This document shows positions 10,280-22,713 of a stretch of DNA of 64,000 nucleotides, piece after piece. The notes under the pieces are model-generated. The model searched no databases, had not been told where the DNA came from, and saw only the letters and a program-made list of their open reading frames with translations. This DNA comes from Isoetes taiwanensis. Its lineage: Eukaryota; Streptophyta; Lycopodiopsida; Isoetales; Isoetaceae. Positions within the stretch are counted from its first letter, which is position 1. The number at the start of each line of letters is the position of its first letter. The position numbers were made by a program, and so were the translations under genes. Where the stretch lies: positions 1,241,910 to 1,305,909 of the forward strand of contig JAJEKV010000147.1 in NCBI GenBank assembly GCA_021234155.1, read 5' to 3'.

Positions 10280-13200
10280 TAGGCAGATCAACCTACGGTA
10301 TTTGTCTGCCAATTCCGGCCCTGTCTTCTGTTGTGCCATCCTCTCGATTACGGCATGCATCAGGACAGTTAGGTGGTTGCTAATAAAGTTGATTCAGTTA
10401 TGAAATCATAAACCTTTTCAATGTTGTTGTGTTAGCTTGTTGGTATATGCTTCTGCTTGTTGTCATGGAGACCAGGGTTCAAATCTCGATTTGCACATGT
10501 ATGTTTCAGATTTTTTGTATTTCATTTGTAGACGGAGTATATTGTATTTGAAAATATGGTTCGAGATGCACCAAGGTTCAAATCCCGATTTGCACAGGTA
10601 TGTTTCAAATGTAATATACTTGAAAACATGGTTCGAGATTTGTTACTGTGTGGTTCGAATTTTTGTATTTTGATATTGAAGAAGGTTTTCATTTCTCTTC
10701 GAATTTGCCTTAGTGAACATTGATCTCATGTGAGGATGCCTCATTGGATTGTCCCTTAAATCTAGTTTCTTATGTTCTTGCCTCATTATGATGAGTCTAG
10801 TTGCTTCTTATATACATGTTTGTGTTTTCTCATCATTGTGTAAGTTGGAAACTCATGGTTACCATTCATTTCTTCGTCCTGGTTTGCATGGACCATTATA
10901 GGTTACACAAGATTGAGACCTTAGACTTGTATGCCCCTTTTTTAAACATTTTTGTCATCTCTTAACGACAAAATTGAATTTTCATAGGCTTTATATGATT
11001 GTCATCATGATTTTGGCTCGTCAATTTTCAAGTCTTTGAACCATTGTCGTTGTAATGGGTTATACTAAACATTTTTTGCGTGAAGCGTCATGGTTTTTGG
11101 ATTATCATTATCTCAAATTGTTTCATTATTCCATTATCATAGTTTATATAGGTGACATCATGTGGTGGGGCTTGCCTCATGTGGTTTTGCATGAATCATG
11201 ATATCGGTTGTGGTTTCTCATGGTCTCGATGTAATTTTACTAGTTTGCAAGTGGTTTACACATATTCACCAGTTGTTTGCCACGTTGGGCCTTTTCTATA
11301 TGAAGGTTTCATGACTATGTCATCTTTCTACCCTTTCTTTCACTTTATTTCCTTATTTGTTTGCTTGGGGTTCTCGCATTTTAGAACCCATTCGTCTTTG
11401 TTGACCTGTGTAGCATGATTGGGTATGGTATTTTAACATATGGTGGTAATGTCTTCGTCCCATAGTAGTTTGAGTTGTCCGTCAGTTTTTTATGTCCGAT
11501 GATGTATTTTGTGGATACAAGTGCTATGTGCTTGATGCTAATGGTTGAATTGATTTGCATGTTATGACTTGATTATTGTGTCCTAAGGGTTTCAGTCTAA
11601 GGGATAGTTCGTGTTTTGGTATTGCATTGCATATGTCTCTTCTCCTCTTGCATGGTTGTCATGGTTGCATTAGTTGTTTGGTGTTATTTGTGGTCTAGAG
11701 TCACAAGTTGGTTGGCTAGTCGTACATGTTTGTTGGATGTTCCTGATATGGCATAAGTTCCCTTGCTAAGTTTTCATTATTTCCATCCGCCCCATTTTTG
11801 CACCATCGATAGAAGTTTCTTTGTTCCCACTACTTTGATTCCGTTTTTCTTCAAGTCATCTTTGGCCCTGTGCTTTATTATCCTGTCAGGTTCCATAGGT
11901 CGCAATTAAAACATTAATAACCAAATGTCTTGGTGCATATTGTTAGACATTAATAACAAAAGGTCCCGTGCATAGGTCGTTTGTGCCTAGGTTGAGTTGG
12001 TCCGCCTAATCGACACCTCATCTTTCCCTTATTGTTTTGATGCCCATTGTGCCCTTTTATTTTTTGTTATAAACGTTAGCCATTATTAACACAAAGGTCT
12101 TGGTGCAGTGCATAGGTCGTTGTGCTTGGGTCCATTGTGCCCCCCCCTCCTTCCCCAAAAAGAGCATTTTCAGGTTTGCGTTGTCTTTTCTTTGGTTGCC
12201 TTGGATGTGCTTGAACTTGGAGTCTAGAGTCAGTCTTTGTTTTGCTTCGTTGCTTTCTTGGTTGTCTGGTTCTTGCATGGGTCGTGTTAGGTTCGCTGCA
12301 TGGTATTTTTGGTTGGTTTCTGATTTTTTGCTCGTTTGGTCGGTGTGCTGCTTGGATATATGATGCATTGTCGTCTAGGAGTTTTTTCCTGCGTTGGGTT
12401 TTGTCCTTTATGTCGATCTTTAGGTAGTTTTCAGGTTGTTGTTTTTCTTTTAATGGTATGCGCTTTCTTTGTTCTTTCTTTCAGCTTTTTGGGTTGGTCG
12501 ATTTATGGTGTCCATCCTCATTGGCTCTATTTTTCTGTATCTAGATTAACCATCTTACGTGTCAAATCCTTTTTTGGCTTTCTTACTTGCGTGTATTTGT
12601 AAATGTATAAATGATGGGTTATTGCTCATTTTTGCAGAGTCGTCTGGTTCTTTTCTTGGGTCGGTTTGCATTTAGCTTTGTATAATTGTCGTGGTTGTAT
12701 GTTTCCTTGGGTGGCATCCTAGTGATAGTTTCTCTCTTTGGTGGTCTATTTTATGTCCTTTTGCTCTCTCTTTCGGATTTGCAGGTTTGAAACCCCGTCT
12801 TGTTTTGTAAGTTACGTAGTGGGTAAAAGTAAGGTTGTTAGATGTTGATTTTATCAGGTTCTCTTGGGCCGGTTGGTGTTTAGATTAGTATATTTTGTCG
12901 AGTTGATGGTTTTTCCTTTGGTGGCCCGACCATGTATGGTTCCCTCCTTTTTTGCAAATGTTGGTTTTAGTTGCGGGGTTCTTGGGTGGAAAAGATTCGA
13001 GCTATGGGTTCGGTTGGGGATGGCATCTCGGTAGATCTTGATAAGAATCATTTTTTGACTTGGCGACTAGAGGGGGGTCAATGTCCGCTTCTTGGTATTT
13101 TTCCTCGTCTTGTCATTATGAAGGGGTGGTGCCATCTCTAGTCGACATTGATGGGGATCGTTGTAACCTCTTTGTCCACGTAGTTCAACAAGGGACTAAC

Positions 13201-15052
13201 TACTTTGTATGTTGTTTTTAGTTTTGCATCTAGTTGCATTCATTGCATTTTGGGCAATTCCTCACTATATCCGGTATTTAATCAACACATGCCGGTTGCC
13301 CCCTTTTGTTGACATTTTGGCACTTGACCTAAGGACTTTAGCGCGAGTTGTCGGGCGAGTCAGGTATTTCTAGTATCTTGTTTATAACCTTCTCCATTTG
13401 GATATTCTGGCATTTTTTCTACTCATGAACTTTTCCTTAGCTGCATTCGTCATGAGTTTGGTGATTCATGTTAGTTCATGCCATGTTGCTTTTCGTTATT
13501 CTCGACACTTTCAAATCTCGTAGACACGGTTGTGGTCCATAACGTCTCTATTTTCTACCGCAATTAGTCCTTTTAATGCGCTTTGCTTCCATACTTAGAT
13601 GTGGTCCCTTTTTGCTGAGGATCTCAGGTTTCCCCATCGTTGGTTTATTGGTACCATTTGTGGTGGTCGCTTACATTTGGTCGTTTTGCAGGAGTTTTTA
13701 CAATTGGTGGTATTTGCTAGAATCATTTGGCTCGTGTATACATGGCTTTTTGCCGATTACCATATCTCGGTTTTACATTTTGTATGGGTTGAGCTATTGC
13801 ATTCTTGCTGCATTGGTGCTTGTGACATTTAGTTGCAAATCTTCTTTTATATTCCTTTAGGTGGCTAGTTCCATGTACTTGTGATGACCACCTAGCCATG
13901 TGCCCCTAGCCATGTACTTGTGATGACCACCTAGCCATGCACTCGTTCCCTTTACTACATGATGTCCATTATTCCTTTTTGTCGACTTTTGTTCCAGTTG
14001 TCTCGTTGAGCTCTTATGGTGTCCCTTGAGTCCTAGCTCTTGCAGTCCGGGTTGTGCTTGAGTAGCTTCCATACGTCGTTACGGTGCTCTGCTTGTCCGA
14101 GTTGTCCTGAGTTTTCCCATCTGTCTGATTGCTCTTAGCATTCTTGGCTCATGATTTCTCAGCAGTAGTTTGTTCACTTGCACATGCATGATTTGTTCCT
14201 CTCACTCGTGCTTTTTCCCGGGTCTTTTCAGTTGTAGTTTGTTCGATTGCCCAATTTATTTCCCTCGTCTTTCCATTTCAGAGCGGTTTTCTAATGCCTT
14301 TTTTCTTTATCCCATTTCTCCATCCATTTCATTTGTTTTGCTTTCTTTTTTTGCTCTAAGATTCTTGAGCTTTGTTTCTAGGTGAGATAAGTGCATGCTT
14401 GTTTCTCATATTCTTTTGGATGCCCTGATGAGGGCCCATACTCTTCTCTTTTATCATTGATTCTTAGTTTCTCATGAATGCCTTCGAGGGCTTTATTTGC
14501 ATTTGTGGCCTTAGCTCCTTTGTCCTAATTTGCTCTGTTCCTCTATTCCTAATCTCTTATTCCATCCATTTCATTATAATCTTGCATTCCTTTCTTTTTT
14601 CATTTTGCATTTTGTCCCTTTCCTCTTTGTTTGTTCATTTTATCTCTTGAAACGTCTTTGCTCTTCTATTGTCTTGACTCCCTCCTTTGCCCGCCTCTTG
14701 ACTCATCATAGTGCTTTTTGCCCTAGTGGTGTCCATTCATTATGTTGTTTTACTATGTTGACCCCAGTTGTTTCATCCACCTTGCTTAGCCTTTTTTATT
14801 CTTGTTGGTTTCAGTGACCGGTTTACCCTCGTCAACCAAATTTGCAAGTTGTTCACCGAGTTGTTCTCTTAACTCATGCTTCTTCCGACGATGTCATATA
14901 GCACCCATCTTTCTCCATCTTTCTCTCACCATAATGGGTTCTTTGGTCCAGTCCTCTAGATTGTTCTTGAGTCTCAAGGTCCCTATCGTTGTTTCTACGT
15001 TGAAAATTCGCTTGGATCGGTTATGCATGTGGGTATACATTCATGAATTTTA

Positions 15053-15400
15053 GTCCTTGCTATTTATTGTTGTTGCTCTATTTGTTCTTTTACTCTAATA
15101 TTCTCATATGTTCTTAGTGGTTCTCATGGATGCCCTTATGAGGGCCTATACTCGCTCTTCGTCATAGATTCTTGGTGTCTCATTAGTGCCTTTGAGGGCC
15201 TTTTAGTTATTTCCATTTTTGTCCTTGCTATTTCTTATTGTTGCTCTATTTGTTCTTTTACTCCAATATTCTCATATGTTCTCAGTGGTTCTCATGGATG
15301 CCCTTATGAGGGCCTATACTCGCTCTTTGTCATGGATTCTTAGTGTCTCATTAGTGCCTTTGCGGGCCTTTAGTTATTTCCTTTTTGTGCCCTCGACCAT
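15053..15400 (+). repeat. 178-bp tandem duplication, third partial copy at 14426
   Basis: Units start at 15053 and 15231 and share 'ggatgcccttatgagggcctatactcgctctt' with few changes. A more diverged copy of the 'gatgccctgatgagggccc' part lies at about 14426-14500. No coding role was seen. Confidence 0.7.
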
Positions 15401-16595
15401 TTTGTCTCGTTTGCTTTGGTTCTCTGTTCTCGATCCCTTTTTCTATCCATTTCATTCTGGTCTCCTGTTTGTCCTTTTTCACCCTATGTTTGTTCCTTTC
15501 CTCTTGTTTCCATTTTATCCCTCGAGATACATCTTTGTTCTGCTATTGTCTTGATTCCCTCCTTTGTCTTCCCCTTGATTTGACGTAGTTCTTCTTGCCT
15601 TGTTGGTCCAGTCGTCAGGCCTTTTCTTTGTTGACCTCTTACAAAGTAAAGGAGTTGTTTGGTATTCCCTTTTTCCCGCAACATTCTCCCATTTGGCCTG
15701 CATTTTTAAGTTTCAAAATGCGGTTGCATCTTCGCAAATTCATGCATGTTGTAGTGGTTATTGTGGTCCGTTGTCTTGCATTCTTAAATGGTATGTGTTC
15801 TTGTTTCAGGTTACACTCAGTTTTCTTCATCCATTCTTTTTCTTGGCCTTGATCCCATCCTCATTTGTCTCTCGTGGCATCGCTCTACCGGTGTTCTCAA
15901 TTGCATATAATTGTTCTGTCACCTTATGAAACCTTTTTGTTCTTGTGTCTCAGGGTCCCTATTGTCTTGTTCCCGTAGGTCATGTTGTTTCTATTTTTTG
16001 AAAGTTTGTTTGAACTGGTTATGCATGTAGTGTATATGTTTAGGTTTTAGTCCTTGTTTGTTGTAGTGTTTTGTCATTATGGTATTCATTGTAGTTCACT
16101 GATGATATGTTGATTCATGAATTTTGGTTCCAGGGGCTCTTTGTTAGCTTGTTGACTATGTCCGGTCTCGATGTCTTCTCTTTTTATGCATTCCATGGTG
16201 CATAGTTTTTGGTCTTTTTTCTTATTATGGGGTTTGCATTGTCTTCACGAAAATTTGCTTGAGTCTGTTCTGCATGGAAAACATAAGTTAGGTATGTTTG
16301 TTCTTACTTCCATAGCGTCTTGTCGTTAGATATTCTCTGTAGTTTGTTGGTACGTTGGTTCTACAATTTGATTTCATGTGCTTTGGTGGTGGCCATTGAT
16401 CTTGTTTGTGTTCGATTTTCATGCCTTCTTTGCCTTATGCGGTCCAGTTGTCTTAGGGTTTATTGCGCCCCTTCCCCTCGATTTGCAGTGTGCATCCCAC
16501 CTCATCTTATGATCGTTACACTTTCCTAGCAGTGTGCCTTACAATCTCTCGTGGTCTCAATGTATGATAGGGTTTGAGGGAGGTTCCTCTTTGTG

Positions 16596-16637
16596 TCGGA
16601 TGTTGATATTTGTGCATAAGGACCTTTCCCTAGAATG
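16596..16637 (+). repeat. 42-bp perfect direct repeat, copy 1 (copy 2 at 17779-17820)
   Basis: The 42-bp sequence starting tcggatgttgatatttgtgc is identical at 16596-16637 and 17779-17820. Copy 1 runs straight into the 248-bp repeat; copy 2 runs into the 3' tail of LINE-A. The arrangement suggests rearrangement at a shared AATG rather than independent insertion. Confidence 0.8.
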
Positions 16638-16884
16638 CAATGGTTCTCTTCTTATATAGAAGAGAACCATCATTCTAGGGATAGGGACGCCAGTTTTGGC
16701 GCCAGCTCTGCTTTTGGATCCAAGCTTTCTTTGGCACAAGCCTGCTATAGCGCAGGCTTTCTTTGGCACAAGCCTGCTATAGCGCATGCTTTCTTTGGCC
16801 TTTTCTCCCATAAAAGCCTTGTGTCTTCCTGCATTCCTCATCGGCATTTCCTCTGAGCTGAATCTTGTTGTTGTACGGAGTTCC
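16634..16884 (+). repeat. 248-bp near-identical direct repeat, copy 2
   Basis: Partner of 9477-9727, 7.16 kb away. It is followed by a C run (CCCCCCCTCCC) that the first copy lacks. Confidence 0.75.
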
Positions 16885-17017
16885 CCCCCTCCCACCTCTT
16901 ACTCTCTTATATGGATTTTACTTTTTTCAGTGTTGGCCGATGGGCTTTTGCATTTTTCCCAGCGTAGCACATGGCGCTTCTGGAGGGCACCAAGGGGAAG
17001 CCCCCCTGGGTCGGGCC

Positions 17018-17445
17018 TATATTTTTCTTATCTCGGCGTAGCCCCGTGGCTTCCGAGGATCATTATGGATCATCTCTTCAATTTTCGATGTTATGCTCTT
17101 GTATTTCTATTCCGACTTTATAGTTTGCTGACTCTTGACCCGTGGATGGCTTCTAGCACATTTGATAGTCGCATATGGTTCGGTCTTGCAGTTTGGAGCT
17201 CACTCATGTGCATGTAGCTGCTTTTTATATGATTCTGGTTCGAGCTTATATTTTCCGATCTCGGCGTAGCCTCATGGTTTCCGGGGATCCTCATGGATCA
17301 TCTTTTCCATTTTGATATTGTGCTCTTGTATTTCTAGTCCCACTTTGTAGCTTGCTTACTCTTGGCCCGTAGATGGCTCCTAACACAGTTGACAATCACA
17401 TGTGGTTTGGTCTTGCAGTTTGGAGCTCTTTGATGTGCATGGGAC
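17018..17445 (+). repeat. ~229-bp diverged tandem duplication
   Basis: Both units contain 'atctcggcgtagcc...ggatcat...ctcttgtatttcta...ggtcttgcagtttggagct'. Unit 1 starts near 17018 and unit 2 near 17247. Confidence 0.65.
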
Positions 17446-17877
17446 TGTTTTTTATACAAGTGGCCAGGTGGGTCGCATGGAGCTGTATCTTAAAGGGGCG
17501 GATTTGAGTCACTGCTTGGATGGGTGGCGCGACCTGATTTTTGCAGTTGTTGCAGTTTTGGGAGCATTACCGTACAACGGCCTTCTAGATGTTCTACGTG
17601 GGGGCTTGTACTTATTGTATATCATTATCTTATATATCGGGTGGTCTAACCCGAGGTTGTGTTTGTTGATTTTACCCATTTGGGGTTCATCATTTTGTTC
17701 CCCTCTTCACTCATTTTGGGATTCATCAGTTTGTTTCCCTATGGGTCATTGTACTATTTTTTCATTCAGCTCAATGGATCGGATGTTGATATTTGTGCAT
17801 AAGGACCTTTCCCTAGAATGAAATGAAATGTTTATTAATCACGTCTGTGAGACCATCAGGTCTAGAAGACGTTCACA

Positions 17878-18600
17878 CTATACACATTCAAAGTTATAAA
17901 AAATATCATCTAATGCATCCTTAGACAGGAGTGCATTAGCCTCTTCCTCCTCGTTCTCATCTATAAGAACTTTATCATGCAGCTTCTTTAAGCAAATATC
18001 TCTATGCTTGAGGACATCCACAAGGAATCTACCCATTGAAAAGGCAGCAATATTAAAGAATTCTAACAATGTATTTGAGGAAATCCCAAATTTGCTTCTA
18101 ATGTTGGCATATGCAGGACAATGGAGAATCACATGGGGTTCATCCTCTATCTCATCAGCATCACATAGTTTGCATACTCTTGCTTCTCGTGGTATATTGC
18201 CCCATCTTCCTACCTCCACCCCAAGTCTATGGGAGCTGAACCGCATTCTGCTAATGGTGTGCCTCATTTTCATTGACACTCCCTCCTTCAAATATGATGC
18301 CTCCTGCAGGATTGGGTTCATCATCCTTCTATAGAATTCCTTTTTCACTTCTGGAACATTCCACAACTTCTGTAGAGCATGCTCCCTGACCCATTCTCTA
18401 AGCCTACTTCTGTTGTTGCTGAGCGCATTTATATCTAATCTCCACTTGTGCATCCAAACTACTACGTCAGCATACCACCCTTTCTCTTTGCTTGCCTCTA
18501 ATGCCAAGCGCGGCAAACTATCAACTTCCATCTCAAATTGTACTTTGCATAAGTACAACAATGTTTTAAGCAACGCTTCTACCTCTAAGAGGAGCATCCC
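17878..18600 (-). pseudogene. LINE-A C-terminal region with Cys/His finger
   Basis: This open stretch continues the LINE-A polyprotein after the MITE at 18601. It contains 'RVCKLCDADEIEDEPHVILHCPAY', with C-x2-C ... H-x4-C spacing as in the zinc-binding region that follows reverse transcriptase in many plant LINEs. The stop is at 17878, about 60 bp before the tail. Removing the MITE and one copy of its 9-bp duplication joins 'AECGML' smoothly to 'LLEVEAL', so this is coding sequence split by insertion. Confidence 0.75.
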
Positions 18601-18845
18601 CAAGGGGATTCACTCATGTATAAGGGGGATATGCCATCTGCGTGCATGGGGTGGCAAAAAACCCCCCTGTATACGGATCTTTAAAAGCAAATTTTGACCC
18701 CTTTCGAATAAAAATTACCTAGGATAGTGCAAAAAATACCAGAAAAAGGACCCCCTGTCGACCGTATATGTACGAAAATGGGTCCAAAAAACCCCCTCCC
18801 CGTGCATGCAGATGGGTTATACGCCCAAAACTGTGAACCCCCCTT
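18601..18845. mobile_element. 245-bp MULE-like MITE in LINE-A
   Basis: It is flanked by a perfect 9-bp duplication GAGCATCCC (18592-18600 and 18846-18854). The ends are CAAGGGGATTCAC and, inverted, AAGGGGGGTTCAC, nearly those of the element at 7047-7361. A 9-bp target duplication points to Mutator-like mobilisation. It has no coding capacity. Confidence 0.8.
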
Positions 18846-18854
18846 GAGCATCCC

Positions 18855-20271
18855 ACATTCGGCCAATAACATATCATAAGGCGTCTGCATTTTCGTACCT
18901 AGTTCTGTATGAAAAAATTTCTTCTAAACCTTTTCAACCTTTTTCCACATCTCCAATGAAAGCCCGGGCCCCCAAACCTCACATCCATAGCGCACAACGG
19001 ATTGCACAAGAGAGCTATATAACATTTTCTTGATACTAAAATCCCATATTTCAGCATTTCTACACCTCTGCAATGCAAACAATGCTTTTAAGCCACCGCT
19101 GACTCGTTGCTCTACTGCCTGATTCCAGTGGAAGCCTTTATCAACAATCAGCCCAAGATATTTATATACACTTGCAATTTCTATAGTTTCACCTTTATAA
19201 TACCATGCAAGGTGATCCACTTTATTGGCCCCAAAAATAATGATTCTCATTTTATTCATATTCACTACCATACCTTTTGCATCGCAAAATTTCGCCAAGG
19301 CATCTAAGTGCTTCTGCATTCCCCCCACATCTCTAGACAATATCACAATATCATCTGCATACAATAGGAGTAATATAACAAATCCACTTAGGGACGCACC
19401 TTCTCCTCCATTTCTGGCTATCCATTCCTCTAACTCGTCTATAAATAGACCAAATAAAGTCGGAGATAATGGGCAGCCTTGCTTTACCCCAATATTGCTA
19501 TCCACTAAGCTCTGGCATTTTTCAAAAAAGGGAAACGATAATTGAACCCATACCTTATCATATAGCATCTTGACTGCAAGCTCATATTCCATAGGGACTC
19601 CAAGCTTGTCCATGCGCTGCCAGAGATTACTCTTTGCACCTTATCAAAGGCCTTTGTGAAATCAACAAATAATGCATTACCAATGACAGAGTCCATCAAT
19701 GCTCTAAAGGTGACCAGATGATCTGTAGTGGATTTTTTGCGACGGAAACCAGCTTGGCCCTTAGCTTTAACCTTAGATTCCTCCGCCCAGCCACTAATTT
19801 TAGCATCAAGCATGGTAGCAAAAAGCTTCGAATATAAGCTACTAATCATTATCATTCTATAATTATTTGGGTCTGATTCATCACCTGCTTTATGCAACGG
19901 TTTGACTCTATTTATCTACCATGATTGCGGGAATCCCTCATGTAATGATGCATTAAACATCGAGACAAGCACATTAGCAACAGAAGGGCCTGCCCATTTA
20001 AACATTTCTACTGTTAGCCCCAAGGCGTCTGCCGCTTTTCCATTAGAAAGCTTTTCAAGTCCTTTAAGGACATCCTCAACAGTAAATACAAGGATGTTAA
20101 ACCCAACTGCATGCCCAGCGGCCTCATCCAGCCCATGCACATGATAAAGCTCTTGCACCTGCTTCCATAAATCAGCCACATCAAGCATCGCATTCATTGG
20201 TTTCTTAGGCTTGAGCCTTAGCCAAAACTTCTTGGGATCTGAAATCAAATTCGTAACCATATCTTCACACC
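18855..20271 (-). pseudogene. LINE-A reverse transcriptase
   Basis: The upstream linker with 'FWLRLKPKKP' is at 19916-20271. Reverse transcriptase follows in two frames. In 19505-19897: 'NYRMIMISSLYSKLFATML' and motif A 'FVDFTKAFDKV'. In 18924-19613: motif B 'GVKQGCPLSPTLF', motif C 'YADDIVILS' and the thumb start 'YKYLGLIVD'. The catalytic aspartates (FVDF and YADD) are intact, but frameshifts near 19900 and 19610 break the gene. LINE-B is inserted immediately upstream at 20272. Confidence 0.88.
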
Positions 20272-20435
20272 TTTTTTTTTTTTTGAAGAACTGTGTCATC
20301 AATATATTAAAAGAATGGTAATGTTACAAAGCAAGTGAGGAGGAAGGAGAACTGCCCCAAAGAGATAGCGATACCTCGACACTCCACAACAAACTCACAG
20401 AAAAATTGCAACTCTACTGCTGTACAAACCGACCA

Positions 20436-22694
20436 TCACCATCTACAACACCCAAAAAGTCCAGCCAAATGGAAAACCTCTGCTCTACTAATCCCGGGAA
20501 CACCAGAAAGCTTTGAAATAGCTTGTACCTGAGTCGAAGAATCAGAGAGGCTAGGCTGCTGAATCCCCTGAAAGATCCACAACCGCCGCCGCTTCCAAAT
20601 CAGCCACACCAACCAAGCCACGCACAGATGCAAGGCTTGCTGCCGCAAGAGCGGCCAAGCACCAGGATACACATGAAGCGACAAGAATCGGCTAGTCAAT
20701 CTCACCAAACAGGCCCTAACCCAATCCCGGGCACCGCAAGTGAGGGCATAAAACTAGACAATGCTCCACAGTCTCACGATGAAGGCCACAACAGGGGCAG
20801 AGAGGGCTCACACCCGGCCTAAACTGACTCACAAGGGCATTCACCCTGATACAGTAGTGCACCACCTGCCACAGAAGCACTCTAAACTTCGGTGGGGGAA
20901 GTGAGCTCCATGTCCACGTCCAACCAGAGCGCCATCGAGAACCCGAAAGCTGCAGAGACCACTTTCCTGAAGGGGGCAGTGTGTCATGAATAGCCAGCAC
21001 CCGGTAACAAGACCGCACAAAACAAGAAGACACAATCCAAACCTGCACCACCACATCATCCTGAGGAACTATAGGTATGTATAGCGGAATACTCCCCCAA
21101 GACTTGTTCCCGGATAGCCCTCCACACGCCCCTTAGGGCTAAAAGCGAGCTCGAAAGAACTCCCACGAAGCTAGCTGACCACCCCAATACCAATCCTCCA
21201 AGGTGAGCACAACAGCTCGCCTCCAATGGGCCTGCGTCCGAGCATGCACGGTGGCAGCCAAGGGCAAGTGCGCAGGGGGTAGAGGAACCCACAAGAAAGG
21301 AGAAGAGTGGTGATAAACTGAGGCATAATCTAGCTGGAAGAGCACACGCACATGATCCCAAGCCCGCAACACCCCCGTGAGAAAAGGGGATGCATGTGGG
21401 AAAGGCCGGAGACCATACAACAGTGCCCAGGGCAACTCCACATGCACAGACGGCTTCCCAAACGCCACACAATGGCGAAGAGATCGCAACAACAGCCACC
21501 CCGCACCGGAGAAGATGCTCCATCCTGCAGAATGCTCCAAACAAACTTGGAGACCAACACCTTACTATGCAGTGCCAAATCCAGAATGGCCAAGCCCCCA
21601 TCCTCCCGGGCGGAGACACTTCCACCAAGCCACTTTAACAACCGCCCCTTCATCATCCCCGCCCCACACAAAATTTCGAACAATCTTATCCAAAGCCTGT
21701 ATCTTACCCTCAGGAGCTAACATCGCAGATGCTGTATACACATGAGTGCTACAAAGTACTGACTTGGCAATAGTGATCCTACCTGCCATGGACAACTTGT
21801 TACCCTTCCACCAATTGAGGTGTTTCTGCAACCCCTGCAAAATCTCATCCCACACCCTCCCCATGGAAACATCCCCTCCAAAGGGAATACCCAACAGCTT
21901 AGTACACACATTACCTGGAAGCACCTTCCAAGGGAATAGAGCCAAACAAGGGGAGGCGAGTCAATCAGGGCCCATAATGCGGAGCATTTACCCCAATTCA
22001 GAAGAATGCCCGAGGCCAAGGAGAAAGTATCCAGCAAACCCTTCACATTCCGCAAATTCCTCTCTTCTGCCACCAAGAAGAGGAAAGTGTCATCGGCAAA
22101 CTGGTTAATAATCTGGCTGGCACCATCCCCGCATCCAAGCCCATCCACCACCCCCTCCTCCACTGCAGCCCAAACACAAACGAGGCAAAGGCCTCCGCCA
22201 CAATCGTAAACAAAAACGGCGCCAAAGGGCACCCCTGATGCACCCCTCTGCCTAAGGAGAAAAAGGCGGAGGATTCACCCTGGCACACCACTGTAGCCCG
22301 TGCTGACCTATGCAGCTTCATGACTGTCTCTGTAAAGCGTGGACCACAGCCCAACGCTAACATCATGGCAGACAAGAACTCCCAACGGACACTATTGTAA
22401 GCTTTGGCAAAGTCAAGCTTAAGATAGGCAATGCCTTGACCTGTTCTCCTGGCCCAATAAAGGCCCTCATAAGCTGCGGCAACATTAGTCAAAATGTTCC
22501 TCCCAGGGACAAACCCAGACTGCACCTTACTAATGGAAGAAGTCAACACCGGCTTCAACTTCTCTGCCAAGGCTTTCGCAATAATCTTATACACGGAGGA
22601 CAACAAGGAGATAGGCCTCCAATCATTAATAATAGAAGGCTGCTTAACCTTAGGAATCAAGGAAATGCATGCGGTATTCAAGATCCTATCTATT
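20436..22694 (-). pseudogene. LINE-B reverse transcriptase and zf-RVT domain
   Basis: Frames 22043-22708, 21717-22232, 21565-21945 and 20436-21059 together encode the L1-type reverse transcriptase. I see 'DWRPISLLSSVYKI' and 'SGFVPGRNI', motif A 'LDFAKAYNSV', motif B 'GVHQGCPLAPFLF', motif C 'QFADDTFLFLV', and the post-catalytic 'LLGIPFGG...NWWKGNKLSMAGR'. The zf-RVT zinc-binding segment, 'FRVLLWQVVHYCIRVNAL' then 'CPCCG...EHCLVLC', follows. At least three frameshifts are present. The first residues that belong to the 11-kb insert rather than to the LINE lie upstream of 'DRILNTACISLIPK'. Confidence 0.9.
22691..22694. repeat. left target-site duplication TATT
   Basis: TATT at 22691-22694 matches TATT at 33738-33741. 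If the element is taken one base shorter at each end, TTA (22693-22695 and 33737-33739) is an equally valid 3-bp duplication, of the TWA type used by PIF/Harbinger. Both readings restore the LINE-B frame. Confidence 0.65.
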
Positions 22695-22713
22695 AAGCAT
22701 GATTTCATTAATT
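22695..22713 (+). repeat. left terminal inverted repeat (19 bp)
   Basis: AAGCATGATTTCATTAATT is an exact inverse of 33719-33737. The next bases (AGAG versus GGAT) diverge, though a looser AT-rich resemblance continues. Confidence 0.85.

Larger units (their letters stand above)
9728..16595 (+). other. pyrimidine-rich gene-free DNA
   Basis: About 6.9 kb in which the plus strand is strikingly rich in T and C. Many short F/L/S/C-rich open frames arise from this bias and match no family I know. Internal tandem and dispersed duplications are frequent. No transposase, reverse transcriptase or gag motif was found. It may be the body of a non-autonomous element, since near-identical repeats flank it, but its ends are not diagnostic. 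Confidence 0.5.

Noticed and set aside
13576-15929. Series of 60-110 codon plus-strand frames rich in Phe, Leu, Ser and Cys
   Set aside because: They follow from the T/C-rich strand, overlap each other in several frames and cross tandem repeats.
9477-16884. Standard LTR retrotransposon bounded by the 248-bp repeats
   Set aside because: The repeats do not start and end TG...CA, no PBS follows the left copy, no polypurine tract precedes the right copy, and no target duplication was seen.
20272-20284. T run as a Pol III terminator of a small RNA gene
   Set aside because: It is better explained as the poly(A) tail of minus-strand LINE-B, as it abuts the LINE-B 3' UTR and interrupts LINE-A coding sequence.
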